Shown: positions 1 to 10,769, counted from the stretch's first letter. The stretch: 21,299 nucleotides of DNA from Cylindrodendrum hubeiense (GCA_014621425.1 JAANBB010000587.1:1-21299), one strand, 5' to 3'. Notes: generated from the sequence alone by a model not told the origin. Numbers and translations are program-made.

Positions 1-487
1 TTCCACTGCGTGTGCCATCGTGTAGGCTGTGTGCCATCCTGGGCGCCATCCTGGGTCCCCGTTTCGAGGCATAGGCGGGCATGTCACTTGAGGAACAGAC
101 ACATTGGCCGTCTGTGCGGCAGCACTGGGCGCTTTCTCGGGCGATTCCCCTGCCTATACTTGCCCGTCCGTCCTGGGGCGCCGATTCTTACTTGATCGGT
201 GCGAGGATCGGCCGCTGGTTGTTCCAGCTCGGCGGTGGCTTACTTACACGGCCCAGACTCTGGACAGTGCAACGGGGGATGGCCGCATGCCATCTGCCCT
301 TTCATTGCTTCCATTGCTTCCATTGCCTCCTCTGTGGCCGCCTGGGCCATGGTGGGCAATCTGTCTGAGAAGTGGTGCGAGGCAGAATCAATGGGTGGCT
401 AAATGGGGGTAATGATGAAGGAGCCGTTTTCCCTGCGGGCTTGTTCAGCCGTTGTCCGTTTATTAGGCGGTTCACAGGATAATACCA

Positions 488-545
488 ACCTACCTTACCT
501 TACCTTACCTTACCTAGTACCTACCTTACCTACTACCTACCTGGG
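488..545 (+). repeat. TACCT/TTACC cluster
   Basis: Starts with CTACC at 490-494 and four TTACC units to 514, then irregular TACC/CTACC spacing to 545. The same motif family recurs on the opposite strand at 11035-11060 and 11296-11330 and on this strand at 11937-12055. Such clusters are a common intergenic feature in Sordariomycete genomes (general knowledge). Confidence 0.75.
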
Positions 546-551
546 TAGTTG

Positions 552-631
552 GGTATTCAAGGGCCTTCAGGGACCTTCAAGGACCTTCAAGGGACCTTCT
601 CAAGGACCTTCAAGGGACCTTCAAGGGACCA
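552..631 (+). repeat. 10-13 bp tandem array, consensus GGGACCTTCAA
   Basis: About six imperfect copies of GGGACCTTCAA, with lengths of 9 to 13 bp, run to about 631 and decay into GACCATCA-type units. Each unit contains the inverted pair of bases in AAGGNCCTT, so the array is rich in short palindromes. No coding function is apparent. Confidence 0.75.
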
Positions 632-697
632 TCAGCGACCATCAACGAACGCAACGACGCTTCCACGCCCCCTTACCCATACCATCCCAATACCAAT

Positions 698-737
698 CCC
701 ATCCTTCCCATCCATCCATCCCTCCATCCATCCATCC
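698..737 (+). repeat. CATC microsatellite
   Basis: Imperfect (CATC)n on the plus strand with interspersed CCTC units. A related GGAT/GGAGGGAT run occurs near the far end of the window (about 21211-21233). Confidence 0.7.
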
Positions 738-1214
738 CCGTCTTCTCCGTCCCATGACCCGTTTCTCCTTTCACTCACTCCGTCCCGTTGCCAATTGCTC
801 CCGCCTTTGCCCCCACGTCCCCCTGTACATGGCCGAGTAGTAATATCAGTAGGCTAGTTGGGTACATCCTTCGAGTCTCACCAACGTAAGTGCCAGTCAA
901 CCTCGGGGCCGCGGACTCGGACCTGGGAGGGTACTTGGGATGGGGTAACCACCTGGTAGGTAAGGTAGTTTCTTCCATACACCCAGCCATCGCCAGTCGT
1001 CCCGCCATCCAACCAGCCCAGTCCAAGCCGTTTAAGGCCTCCAATGCCTTCAACCCTTCTTCTCCCACCATCGCCCTCCATACTAAGCTATATCCTTACC
1101 TCCGCCGAGGCAAAAGTGCGTATGCAGGCATGTCACTGCTACCATAAACTCCTTTCCAATTCGCATGACGATTAAGGCCCGCCTCATCTGATTCCGTCGT
1201 GGCAGCGGACGTAC

Positions 1215-1234
1215 CTCTCTCTCTCTCTCTCTCT
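1215..1234 (+). repeat. (CT)10 dinucleotide microsatellite
   Basis: Ten uninterrupted CT units. It marks the start of a pyrimidine-rich region that continues toward the QutR-like gene. Confidence 0.85.
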
Positions 1235-1274
1235 TGCATTATTTACACGCGCCTCACCCGGTCACATCCCGCCG

Positions 1275-1295
1275 CATCCCACATCCCACATCCCA
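1275..1295 (+). repeat. 7-bp array, CATCCCA x3
   Basis: Three exact CATCCCA units in tandem (1275, 1282, 1289), with degenerate CATCC-containing copies on both sides. Confidence 0.75.
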
Positions 1296-2226
1296 CCACA
1301 TCCACCACCTCATCCCACGTCAACAGGCAAGCAGCTCCCCCCACTGCGAGACAGGACAGACAGGACAAAAAGGCCCCGCCAACCACCCAAACTCGCAGAC
1401 TTGCCCTTCAAGTTGCTGCCTCCAGATCCGGCCTCTGTTACTCGTCTTGCTGCTCGTCTCGTCTGCATCGCTCTCGTCAATGAAGCGCGCCTGTGGTGGA
1501 ACAATTCGACACCCTTGCCGCTCGCTTCCCCGGCTCCCTTCCACCAACGACAGCTCTCCAGTTTTGCCTCGCCACGGTCCTCCCCCCCCGTCGCTTGCTC
1601 TGATCCTCTCGAGCCCACCCCCGGGTCAGGGATAGTCTCCCTTGTTTCGCCCCGACCACGCCCTATCTGGCCGGCTCAAACGCCCCATCGGCCAAATATT
1701 CCTCGCTTGGCGCCTTAGCGACTTCATCCCTCGTCGCATACGATATCTTCGCCCTCTCCACGTTGCGCGCCGTCAACCCTCGACTCTGCTTCTGGCTCCT
1801 CCCACTTTTCTCTCTCATAAGTAGTCCCAAGGTACGGATTCCCCTTCGGGGCCTAATGGCTACGTGCCTCATGCTCTGCCATTTCTAGACCTCTTCGTCG
1901 CTCCGTTTCTCTCTCACAATCCCATAACAGGCCTCCAGTCGCTCTCACCACCACCACTGACGTACCCCATAGTCTGTCTGTCAACGTCTCCACAGGGGTC
2001 CGCATTCAAGCCCGCACCCACACATAGCCGCGTCAACACCTCACTTGCGACAAACCTTTTGGTGCTTAACTTCACCCAACAATATTCCGAAGCCCGCTCC
2101 GCCCTCGCTGCCGCCGTTTTCCTGCCTTGCCATCTCGTCGGCTGCCACCGTAGTATTTTTTGGAAGCCATCAACTTTACGCACCAGAGCCGACCGAACCA
2201 GACCCGAACCCGAACTCGAACCACGC

Positions 2227-2296
2227 CCGAATCTCCAACGCCGAATCCGGAATCTCGATTATCGACCGTCGAATCTCGAATCTCGAACGTCGACCT
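2227..2296 (+). repeat. 7-bp periodic array, consensus YCGAATC, 10 units
   Basis: Ten consecutive 7-bp units can be laid out from 2227 to 2296: CCGAATC, TCCAACG, CCGAATC, CGGAATC, TCGATTA, TCGACCG, TCGAATC, TCGAATC, TCGAACG, TCGACCT. The array lies in the probable leader or promoter of the QutR-like gene. Several units carry the TCGA palindrome. It looks like a decayed minisatellite. Confidence 0.7.
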
Positions 2297-2393
2297 GTCG
2301 CGCAACGTCACCGCGCGATTGCAGTGGGTCGCATACGACTGACCCGATATTCATTTCGCCGAACCCTCAACCTCAACCTCAAATCCTCAGCGC

Positions 2394-2495
2394 ATGAGGA
2401 ATACTGGTCACCTGCTGGAATGCGACTCGCCCCTTCGGGGTAGATTGGGGATACCTAGAACTCGCACCGTCAGGACTGTTGTGGCAGGAAGCTGA
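2394..2495 (+). promoter_or_regulatory. Upstream ORF 1 (33 codons) in the leader of the QutR-like gene
   Basis: ATG at 2394 opens a 33-codon frame that stops with TGA at 2493-2495, 37 nt before the main ATG. The 520 bp before it (1874-2393) contain no ATG on this strand, so a scanning ribosome on a leader starting in that stretch would meet this AUG first. Whether it is transcribed and translated is inferred. The peptide (starting MRNTGHLLEC) is Arg-rich and resembles nothing I know. Confidence 0.5.
2420..2443 (+). promoter_or_regulatory. Upstream ORF 2 (7 codons plus stop), nested in uORF 1
   Basis: A second upstream ATG at 2420 reads MRLAPSG and stops with TAG at 2441-2443, in a different frame from uORF 1 and fully inside it. 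It overlaps a CCCC-TTCG-GGG hairpin sequence at 2430-2440. Two overlapping upstream AUGs so close to the start suggest translational damping of the main ORF; this is inference. Confidence 0.4.
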
Positions 2496-2532
2496 AGAGG
2501 CGGACCCGGCTCGTCAGTTCAGCCGGAATTAA

Positions 2533-4806
2533 ATGGCTGCTGTGGAGCAGATAATGGCCGAGCCGCCTCATGGCCCGGCCCACGACGCCGTCTTGAATGG
2601 TTCCTCGTCAAGTCCCATGAGCACCGACGTGAATCGGCACAGCCAAAGTCCTGTCATCGACGAAAGTTCTTTTAGCGGCACACCGGCGACTGGAGATACC
2701 AGGATCGTCGTCATCATCTTTGGGCATGCACAGGATCGGATTGTGTCCGTGTTCGCCGAGGTGCTGGGTGCTCCCTTCAGGATAAGAGGCGGTTTCAGTC
2801 AAGTAACCGCCGAGGATCGTGGCTTCGTTATCGGCATTGCTGCCTCTCACGCAAAGGACGACGTAGCTGCGCGCAACCAGGAACTTGTGGTTGCCATCAA
2901 TGCTCACTGCGTCAACCTAGGAATGCCCCCGGACCTCCACCTCTCAGCCCAATGCGATTACGAATTCCTCTATACCGAATCCCCCTTCTTCCGCCGCGAT
3001 CTTGCCAGATTCACCTCCTTTACCCTGGGCCAAATCAGTCATCACGAAGCTTTGATGGCTAAGCCAAGGACTTACTTCATCTCCACCACCTTTCCCGATG
3101 TCCACGCCGCTTTGCCCAACATTGATATTTTGACTGTGGGCGCCGATGCCGTCGAAATCCGTGTCGATCTACTACAGGAGCCGCTTGGGGATGGATCCAT
3201 CTCGGAAATACCCAGTTTGAGCTATGTGGGTGAGCAGGTCATGCTTCTTCGCCAGCGCACAGAACTTCCCATCATTTTTACCACTCGATGTACCCGCGAA
3301 AATGGAAGGTTTCCCATGGACAACCCGGACGTATACTATGATTACCTATACCGTGCAATTCAATGGGGAGTTGAATATATTGACGTGGAGCTCTGGCTAC
3401 CAGAAGCCATTAGGCGGAAACTGTATGAGCAACGAGGAAGCTCCCGTATCATGTCCGCCTTCCATGACTTTTCTGGGACTTTCCGTTGGCCGTCCAAGTA
3501 TGCCCAGGAGGTGTTCCAACAATCCAGACGATATGCCGACATTATAAAGATGATTGCCATCATCAACGAACATAACGAGAACTTTGAGTTGGAATACTTC
3601 CGCTCCAAAATGCGATCCGAATACCCCGATGCTCCCCCCTTCTCTGCCGTTAACATGGGCGAAACCGGCCAATTCTCAAGGACATTGAACCCCGTTTTCA
3701 CTCCCATCACTCACCCGCTTCTCCCCATAATCGCCGCTCCTGGCCAGATGAGCGCGGCAGAAATCAATGCCGCCCTGTCACTGTTAGGCCAACTTCCTAG
3801 GAAATCCATTTATGGCATCAGCAGTACGGCGTCCCGAAGCGCCACCCCCCAGGCGCCTTTCTACGAAAAGTGTTTCAATGAACTTGGACTACCTCACCAC
3901 TTCGCAGTTGTTGATCGACACCCCAGCAATCCTGGAAGCATGGAGGCATGGTGTAACCAGAAACACTTTGGAGGCGCATATCTCAACCCAGGACTATCGC
4001 ATCAAACTATAACCAAGAACAGTTCATTCTTCTCAGGTCTTAATGCGGGCGCTGGGCCTATATTAACGGAGGCCGCTCGTGTTATCGGAATAGTAGACAC
4101 AATCGTTGTCAGATCTGGCTCTTCGTCAACATCGTCGTCACCCCATTCGATCCCGTCAAGCCCTCGCCACCGTCAAAGCGACTCCCTTGAGCCCATGGCC
4201 CTGTCTGGCTTACCGCTAAACTCGACCCTTGTATTCGACAATGCGGGTTGGAAAGGCATACTGAGCACGCTCACTCGCGACCTAGCTCCATCCGCATATT
4301 TCGGACGCTCAGCTGTTGTGATGGCATCCTCTTCCGATGATGCTGCACCTGTAATCTTCGCCATGAGAGCCCTCAAAATTGCCAAGATCTATACTGTCGG
4401 ATTCCGAACGCCATCTGCCCTTGCACGAAGCGCACCCCCGATCGAACCGTTTATCAGCCTCGAGAGTCTGCAACGCGCCCGATCGGTCGACGATGAAAGC
4501 GCTCCATTCGTCATCGTCTCCGCGCTCCGCCCAGAGAAGAGCAACCTCGTTGGAATGTTGGTTAGGGCGTTTGGGGGTGCTGGTTCGCGAGGTTCGTCGA
4601 CTTCGAAGAAGGTCTTCCTTGACTTGGCGGAGGGCTCCTCCCGAAGGAGCTCCGATCCAAGTCTGATTGCAGAGAAGAGTGGCTTTGCCGCTTACGGAGC
4701 GGTTGATGTGGCAGCCTTTACCACGGTGGAGAGTTTGCGGTTGCTGGTCGGGCAGAACGTACCGTATAGCTTCGTCCGGCTGGCAAGCGGGAGCAGCCTT
4801 TACTGA
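2533..4806 (+). CDS. qutR-like: QutR/QA-1S-type quinate repressor-like protein (AROM-derived, 757 aa)
   Basis: An intronless 757-aa protein resembling the last three domains of the AROM pentafunctional enzyme, as in the QutR/QA-1S repressors that hold the quinate-pathway activator inactive. Residues 1-55 are a Ser-rich tail. Residues ~56-165 are a short shikimate-kinase-like region without a P-loop (IFGHAQDRI where GxxGxGKS would be). Residues ~178-420 are type I dehydroquinase-like with E208, R210, E286, H311, K339, M375, R383 and the APGQ loop (Q405) all present. Residues ~424-757 are shikimate-dehydrogenase-like but with the catalytic Lys replaced (S489), the NTD Asp replaced (G572) and the glycine-rich nucleotide loop lost (598-605). 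Ser-rich insertions lie at ~528-552 and ~685-708. An in-frame TAA directly precedes the ATG, which fixes the start. From memory, characterised QutR-type repressors are around 900 aa, so this one is short. No quinate genes flank it. Family assignment is firm; the exact target is inferred. It could also be a diverged paralog with another ligand. Confidence 0.9.
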   Translation: MAAVEQIMAEPPHGPAHDAVLNGSSSSPMSTDVNRHSQSPVIDESSFSGTPATGDTRIVVIIFGHAQDRIVSVFAEVLGAPFRIRGGFSQVTAEDRGFVIGIAASHAKDDVAARNQELVVAINAHCVNLGMPPDLHLSAQCDYEFLYTESPFFRRDLARFTSFTLGQISHHEALMAKPRTYFISTTFPDVHAALPNIDILTVGADAVEIRVDLLQEPLGDGSISEIPSLSYVGEQVMLLRQRTELPIIFTTRCTRENGRFPMDNPDVYYDYLYRAIQWGVEYIDVELWLPEAIRRKLYEQRGSSRIMSAFHDFSGTFRWPSKYAQEVFQQSRRYADIIKMIAIINEHNENFELEYFRSKMRSEYPDAPPFSAVNMGETGQFSRTLNPVFTPITHPLLPIIAAPGQMSAAEINAALSLLGQLPRKSIYGISSTASRSATPQAPFYEKCFNELGLPHHFAVVDRHPSNPGSMEAWCNQKHFGGAYLNPGLSHQTITKNSSFFSGLNAGAGPILTEAARVIGIVDTIVVRSGSSSTSSSPHSIPSSPRHRQSDSLEPMALSGLPLNSTLVFDNAGWKGILSTLTRDLAPSAYFGRSAVVMASSSDDAAPVIFAMRALKIAKIYTVGFRTPSALARSAPPIEPFISLESLQRARSVDDESAPFVIVSALRPEKSNLVGMLVRAFGGAGSRGSSTSKKVFLDLAEGSSRRSSDPSLIAEKSGFAAYGAVDVAAFTTVESLRLLVGQNVPYSFVRLASGSSLY

Positions 4807-5389
4807 ACAGGAACGGCGAAGACTCGACACTCATGTATTCCCTGAATCGGGCAGAGCGATCCATCGTCTGGATCGACTCCCCGGGAGCCGAGATTGACGC
4901 CGGCGCTTTGTGCGGATGAACCGACCGAAGACTGATTCGGATGAAGATCCGACCAAGTCGTCCGGTCTCAGGGGCAAATGACACAGATCCAAAGACGAAG
5001 CGCCGGCGAGATGGATGCGAGCAAGGGAATATGCTTGCTTTTCGCAAGCGCACCAACGGTAGCCCCATGCCAAGCGCTGTCTCTCACCGTCAGCGGCCTA
5101 GACGTCAACGAGACCCCTGGATGTCAAAGACAGGCTCTCCAATATTTCAGGCCCGAGGCGGGGCTTCCCCCCCGTCTGACAGAGGCAAACCGAGCCGGAA
5201 GCGAACGGCCCTCGCCCGTGAGACCCAGACTTTTGATCCATAGATAGTTGGGGCTCAAGGATGGCATGGTTGCAACCTTGTCCTGTGTGGCGTTTAGATG
5301 GCCCAAAGCGGTCTCGGCTCCAACGATGAGAGGTTGGCTAGTAAATAGCAGGGCGTACCTTCTATAAGCCGTACTACGTATAACATACT

Positions 5390-5436
5390 GGCATATTGGC
5401 ATATTGAGCTGGCATATTGAGCTGGCATATCGAGCT
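5390..5436 (+). repeat. 13-bp tandem array, GGCATATTGAGCT x3 plus a partial copy
   Basis: A truncated first unit at 5390-5397, two exact 13-bp units (5398, 5411) and a third with one change (5424-5436). It is locally AT-richer than its surroundings. Confidence 0.85.
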
Positions 5437-7992
5437 TATTGTGATGTGGTTGGACGAGATGGACTTGGAACTTGGGCAAGAGATAGTTGATGCTATAGAA
5501 AGAACTAGCCAAGGCAGATGCATACAATCGTCGGAGAATACTCCATGTTTCCTCATTCACGGCACTTGGCACGCTCAGCTCTGATCAGGTCATCTGTCAG
5601 ATATCCTCTACGTGCAGTGCAGCAGCACAATGGGCGTGAGCGGATGGACTCAGCAGGCCCCGACACGCAACACGTCATGGCCGACCCTTGCCAATTCCCA
5701 CTCACTCGATTCCACCATGTCTATGGAGAGGGGTTAACGGGCTGTGTGAGATTCAGGGCGCTTGTTGGGAGCCACCCCCCCCTGGAGTGAGGGCTGGCAA
5801 CCCACCTTTGCACATGCACCGCGAAACAATGAGGCAGCTGATGGAGGGGAGTTGCAGAAGATGGTCTCAAACAAGACGCGGCAAACCTCGCCTGACATCG
5901 AATGGGGACGAAACATGATGAGTTGGTGGCTAACGGGCATGCTTAATGCAAGCCGAGCGGGCCAAGTGAACAAGTGCGCCACGCCGTCCAAGGGTGTCTT
6001 TGGCGTCACCAGGAGGGGGTCCGCAGGTTTTTAGAGGGAATTCCCAGAGGAGGGAAGCAGAACCCGGTCTAGGGGAACAAGATGGTGCCGGCAGAGGCCA
6101 ACGAGCCGGCAACAGGGAGCAGAAGACGGTGGTTCCTCGAGGTCTAGACGCAAAGCCAAGCCATCGGTCGAGCGACTACCGAAGGCGAATGGGGAAGGTC
6201 TGAAAGCGTCCGTCAGAGCGGCCTCGTGATGGGATCGCCGGAAGGCTTGATCTGTCTCTCGCCACATCTGGATCGGCTGGCACGATGCGACCTGAGGGCG
6301 TGAAGATAGGAGAGGGGATGTGTGGCGGCCACGGCTAAGGTCAAGAGTGGCGGTATGCGGAGGAGATGAAAAGGGCGGATACCGCAAACAAGACCATGCA
6401 TCTCTCGGAGCTAAGAGGAAAGTTCGGATGAACAGGATCCTCGATCCCCAGGACAGGGGCACCGGTCAAGCCGTCACTCTCACTCGATGGGATGGCTACC
6501 CGCCGTCAGGACTCCACCGACACTGCCGGAGTAGACTGTAATGGACGGTTCGCCGTTAAACGAGACGGGGGACGACTTGGCGTCCCCTTGAAGCCTTGCC
6601 ATGTTATGCTTATGCTGCGCTGCGGCGGGACATGCAGCATCTGTCCGAAGGCGTTAACGCGGTTTCCATCTCACATCTCGACACACCACCAGTTCACACG
6701 AGGTAAATAACGAAGGGGACGGATGGCATCCACCGCGAGACTGGGCGAAACGCAGAAGAAGAAACATGCCCCCCCTCAACATGGAGCAGTGACGTGTTCT
6801 ACGGTACCGGAGATGAAGAACATGCCGTTCTTGGAAGACCCGAGACCGACCGTGTATCAGATTTCAAGTAGGGAGCTGCGCTGCATCGGAAATCCGGGAT
6901 CTACTGTCACTGTGAGAGAACGGGTGGCTGTATCGGGTGTGTACAGCTCACTGAGAGGTCGAATAGGGAATGTGCTAGGGGGCCTGTCGAGATGTGATGG
7001 GAAGTATGGAATTCAAGGAGACGAGGGTGAGAAAGAAGAAAGGCGAAGTGACAAGGCAAAGACGGTACCTAACCGCCGGGTATGACAAGAACATCGGACA
7101 GGGAGGACTGTCCGGGGTTCCAGAGAACCTTGGTCGTGCGACCAGCAACTCCAAGAGGTTTCTGTCGAGTGCCGCCAAGTGCCGCGAAAGCCGAGAGGCG
7201 GCGGTTCCAGATGAGTTGAACCAATAGAGGGTTCACTCAAGTTGCAGTCTCCATTGACGCTCGAGAGTTGACGCAGTGAACCGGGTCTGGAAGACACACA
7301 GCAAGGGTAGTCGAGAGCCTCCATCAAACCCACCCCAGCGCCTTCGCCTCTGCTCCATAGTCGAGCACATGATTTAGGTAGATCTAACGCTTGCAGATTT
7401 CATCATGGCCTGCAACCAGGGGAGGCATGTTGATAGGCATGTTGGCTCACGTCCTAGATCTGGATATGCAACGGCTGCTAGCCTGTGCTCGCACCCCATG
7501 AAGGAAAGAATAACACAAAGGGTGAGGACTGGGGTGTATACCTAGGCAGTCCGACGACATCGACCACGCCCCAAGACAGGCGAGACTAAGCTAATCTTCT
7601 TGATACGGCAAAACGGGGCGGCCCCTTGGGGTGGTTCCTTTGTCGTTTGGACCCGGAAAAGTCATTTGGCGCGGAAACTGAACAGGCCTCACTTACAGCG
7701 CTACTGGTCCACGTGGATCAATGAGCCGGACGGGACTCACGGGAGGCTATGTGACATACGAACCCGAAGAAGGTATAGAATATCTCTCCACCTGGGCTGT
7801 GGAGTCCGAGACTACCGAAGATGGTGCGACTGCACAACGGCTCGGCTGGTGTTGTTTATCGGAAAAGCTGGGTACCTGAACCGGACTTTTTAACCGACGA
7901 GGACGGATTTTGGGTGGCGCTGAGCGATCGAGTCTAGCTGCTCAAGAGGCCAGGGGAAGCCAATATGCCAAGGGCTGAATCTGACATGAGCG

Positions 7993-8090
7993 TCGGGACG
8001 GAGAACAGAGAACAGAGAACGGAAAACGGGCGACGGAGAGCGGAGAGCGGAGAACGGAGAACCGGGGACGGTGGACGGTCAACGGTGAAC
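7993..8090 (+). repeat. 7-bp minisatellite, consensus GGAGAAC, 13-14 units
   Basis: From 8000 to 8090 the sequence divides into thirteen contiguous 7-bp units without a gap: GGAGAAC, AGAGAAC twice, GGAAAAC, GGGCGAC, GGAGAGC twice, GGAGAAC twice, CGGGGAC, GGTGGAC, GGTCAAC, GGTGAAC. TCGGGAC at 7993-7999 is a probable fourteenth. The phase is perfect although the units have diverged. Purine-rich on the plus strand. Confidence 0.9.
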
Positions 8091-9772
8091 AACATCTGAC
8101 CGCCTTCACGAAACTCTGATAGACAGACAATGGCACCATAGGGCCGAATACTCGGACAAAGAGCCAAGTCCCCAAAGAAGGCATACAGAGTCACGCTGAG
8201 ATTGAGATACGGGACTTGGAGAATTAGAATTAGAATTAAGTCTAGCACCGGTGTGATCCCGAGAGAGTTGAGTTTGAAAATGATCAACACGAGTGTCCGT
8301 AAGGCCATTTAGACTTCGGCGATGGGACGGACACAAAGGATCCGCGAGTGTCAAGGATAGTAGAACCCCACACTGCAGAGGCGCACCCGTTTGGTCGACT
8401 CTCCCAGGTAGGGAGCACGTGCTGCGAGCGTCGACGCCCCCATGGGTTTGTGCCAGAATTTCCAAGAAGGGAAGAAGGGGTTCTTCAGAGCGTGAATAGT
8501 GATGACGAAGCTGTCTCATGAGCCTGACAGCGCAGAGTTGAGGGCGCAGGGCATCTTGGCTGCCATTCTAAGCAATCACGCGGCTCAAGGTGGCCTGGCA
8601 TGGGGGCCATGCATGCCTTGCCTTGCCTTGACCTGACTTGAGGGGCATTGTGTAGAGGAAGCTTGTGGTCAAATCCCAGGTAGGGTTGGCGTGTCCAGAG
8701 GCTTCCTCGATCTCGGGTCGAAAACCATCGGCGCGGCCAGTTTCAGTTTTAGGCAAGAGGCTGACAAGTGGCGGCTCAGCGAAGAAAGGTCCTGGATGTT
8801 CGGGGGCAGCGTGACAATGGTTCGACGGGCGAGGCATCTAAGCCTATCCGAGATGGGCACGGATTGGACACCTGGGGTAAGGCGGAGGCGGCGTACGGCA
8901 TGCCTGCTGAGCTTGGGAGTCCAAAAGGGCAGGGAGGCCGGTATTGCAGGGCATGCAATGATCTGCTTCCAGAAGGCCCGTGTTTGATACACCACACCAG
9001 CCAGCTCTCTGGTAGGATTGACTTTCGGCGTTCCGCTGACGAACGCATCGACTCCAGGTTTATCCAAGCTCGCAGGGGCATTGCCAAGCTCGTATGAGCA
9101 TTGCTAAGGTCTCGCAGCTCTTGCATTGTCGGCTGGTTTCGGTGTGTCAGTGACGACACCAGTCTTTATGCAACGGCGCAGCGCTATTCTTGCACTGACC
9201 ATTTCCTGCGGACAAGATTGAGTTCAGAACCTGAGGCGAGCGTTGGCTGTGCAAGGCGATAGCCTAGACAGGGATGCTCGGCAGCCAGTGGTGACTGGCG
9301 AGGGTCCTGGCCGGACCCAAAGCCCAAATCGGGGGAATGCCGACCACCAGAGGCAGATGAGCACACGCCACCGGGCGACGCTAGCTTGGATTGACAAAGT
9401 GTACCCTTTTGGCCAGTGACGAAGTGGACCGAGAGTGTGGCTAACACGGGACGCCTCAGGGAGGTGCCTCGTCGGGGAGTCGGATGGGATGCAAATCATG
9501 AACATCAGGGGGTGGGTGGCCACGGTGACGAGGACGCCATGCGACGATGCCCCTCACTGCCAGTTCCTCCCAATGCAAGCCCTATGAGGCAAGGGGTTGA
9601 GTACCCGCGTGCGTATGCAGGTTCCAACGGTGGTTCATCTGGACTGGACGGGTTGAACAATGATGCAACACCAAAGCAAGGCGTGACCCTTGCTCGTTGG
9701 AGAGAGACAGGCATCTTCCGCAAAGGGGTTGATTGATTGGAAAAGGATGACGATTGATTTTGTTGGGAGGTT

Positions 9773-9788
9773 GTGAGGGGTTCACCCC
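9773..9788. repeat. Short perfect inverted repeat GAGGGGT-TC-ACCCCTC
   Basis: Two 7-bp arms separated by 2 bp. It could fold as a 6-bp stem with a 4-nt loop in RNA. There is no adjacent gene to which a terminator role could be assigned. Confidence 0.6.
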
Positions 9789-9947
9789 TCGATCCTCGCC
9801 TGAGAGTGCTTCGGCCTGGGGTGGGATGTACGTGGATGTGGTCGTGTCACCCTTCATCTTGATCCCCTGTTGGAGATGTCTGAGAATGCAGATGACAAAG
9901 AAATGGTGGGCGGTTCTTGAAGAGGCGGTAATGATCCGAGGCGACCT

Positions 9948-10030
9948 CATGTAGGCGCCATGTAGGCTTCATGTAGGCCACATGTACTATGTAGGCTTCA
10001 TGTAGGCTTCATGTAGGCCTCATGTAGGCC
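9948..10030 (+). repeat. 11-bp tandem array, consensus TCATGTAGGCY, about 7.5 units
   Basis: Seven units of CATGTAGGC spaced 11 bp apart, with one disrupted unit (ACATGTAC) in the middle. Each unit carries a CATG tetranucleotide. No function is evident. Confidence 0.9.
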
Positions 10031-10109
10031 AGGTCGTAGGTAGCACCCACGCGCCATGCGGATATCAACGAGAGTAGACGGGCAAGCAGCGGCGCTTACA
10101 GTTGAAGTC

Positions 10110-10144
10110 GGTGACCGGTGACCGGTGACCGATGGCCGATGACG
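10110..10144 (+). repeat. 7-bp array, GGTGACC/GATGACC, 5 units
   Basis: Units GGTGACC (three times), GATGGCC and GATGACG, in perfect 7-bp phase. GGTGACC is close to the last unit (GGTGAAC) of the array at 8000-8090. Confidence 0.85.
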
Positions 10145-10214
10145 CTGTTCACTCGGCCGGTTGTTGATCGGACTCGGTGATTCACAGAAAGCGACTGGCC
10201 GACCCAGCACGACC

Positions 10215-10254
10215 ATGGCTCCACGGCTCCACGTCTCCATGGCTCCATGGCAAT
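10215..10254 (+). repeat. 8-bp array, ATGGCTCC, 4-5 units
   Basis: ATGGCTCC, ACGGCTCC, ACGTCTCC, ATGGCTCC, then ATGGCAAT, in unbroken 8-bp phase. Confidence 0.85.
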
Positions 10255-10720
10255 CCCGAGACACGAGCAGGAGGGATCAGGGTAGCAGAAGGAGGAGACA
10301 AGAGGCATTTTAGCCAGTTGCCCTGGCCCTGTCAATGGTCCACATGCTGGGCAGGGAGGGAGAGATCTCATCCCCATGTGCGGGAGCTGGGATGAACGAA
10401 GGACTACAAGATTAGCCTGGGCGCTGTGTGTAATCGAGCCGTGGCGGCGGCGAGCCGATGGAAAGAGTCTGGAATGTCGCAGGCCAGGGTTGGATAGATA
10501 GAGTGGTCTTTAAGAGTGGGTACCGGGCCGTGGGTCCAGGGGGCTAGTGAAGGTGGACTCGGCCGTCAGAAGCCATGTACGTAGTATGTACGAAGTAATT
10601 TACGGGCAAGGGCGAGCGAGTGCCGGGATGGATCTCAAGGTGTGACGAGCAGAGCAGGTGTGATTCGACGGCTGCCAAGAGGTCATCTCTGTTGTGGGCG
10701 TCGAGCGCTCAAGCCCGAAA

Positions 10721-10769
10721 GGCTGGAGACTGGAGGCTAGAGGCTAGAAGCCGGATGCCAGTTGCTGGT
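10721..10769 (+). repeat. 7-bp array, consensus GGCTGGA, 7 units
   Basis: Units GGCTGGA, GACTGGA, GGCTAGA twice, AGCCGGA, TGCCAGT and TGCTGGT in continuous 7-bp phase. The last three are diverged, so the right boundary is uncertain. Confidence 0.7.

Larger units (their letters stand above)
1..2226. other. Gene-free upstream region of the QutR-like gene
   Basis: No ORF here shows recognisable protein features; frames are short, overlapping and driven by low-complexity DNA. Contents are a TACCT cluster (488-545), a CCTTCAA-type array (552-631), CATC repeats (about 698-737), a (CT)10 run (1215-1234) and three CATCCCA units (1275-1295). From about 1200 the plus strand becomes pyrimidine-rich, as is common in fungal promoters and 5' leaders. 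The last ATG before the leader of the gene is at 1871. Transcription start is unknown. Confidence 0.6.

Noticed and set aside
4309..4830. 173-codon minus-strand frame over the end of the QutR-like gene
   Set aside because: It is antisense to a clearly coding region and its translation has no recognisable features, so it is a codon-structure shadow.
8810..8840. GGTTCGA word that could be a tRNA B box
   Set aside because: The following bases (CGGGC) do not match GGTTCRANYCC, and no A box or cloverleaf could be laid out around it.
7993..10030. Regular repeats that might be read as a CRISPR array
   Set aside because: They are contiguous 7- and 11-bp tandem units with no unique spacers, in a eukaryotic genome.
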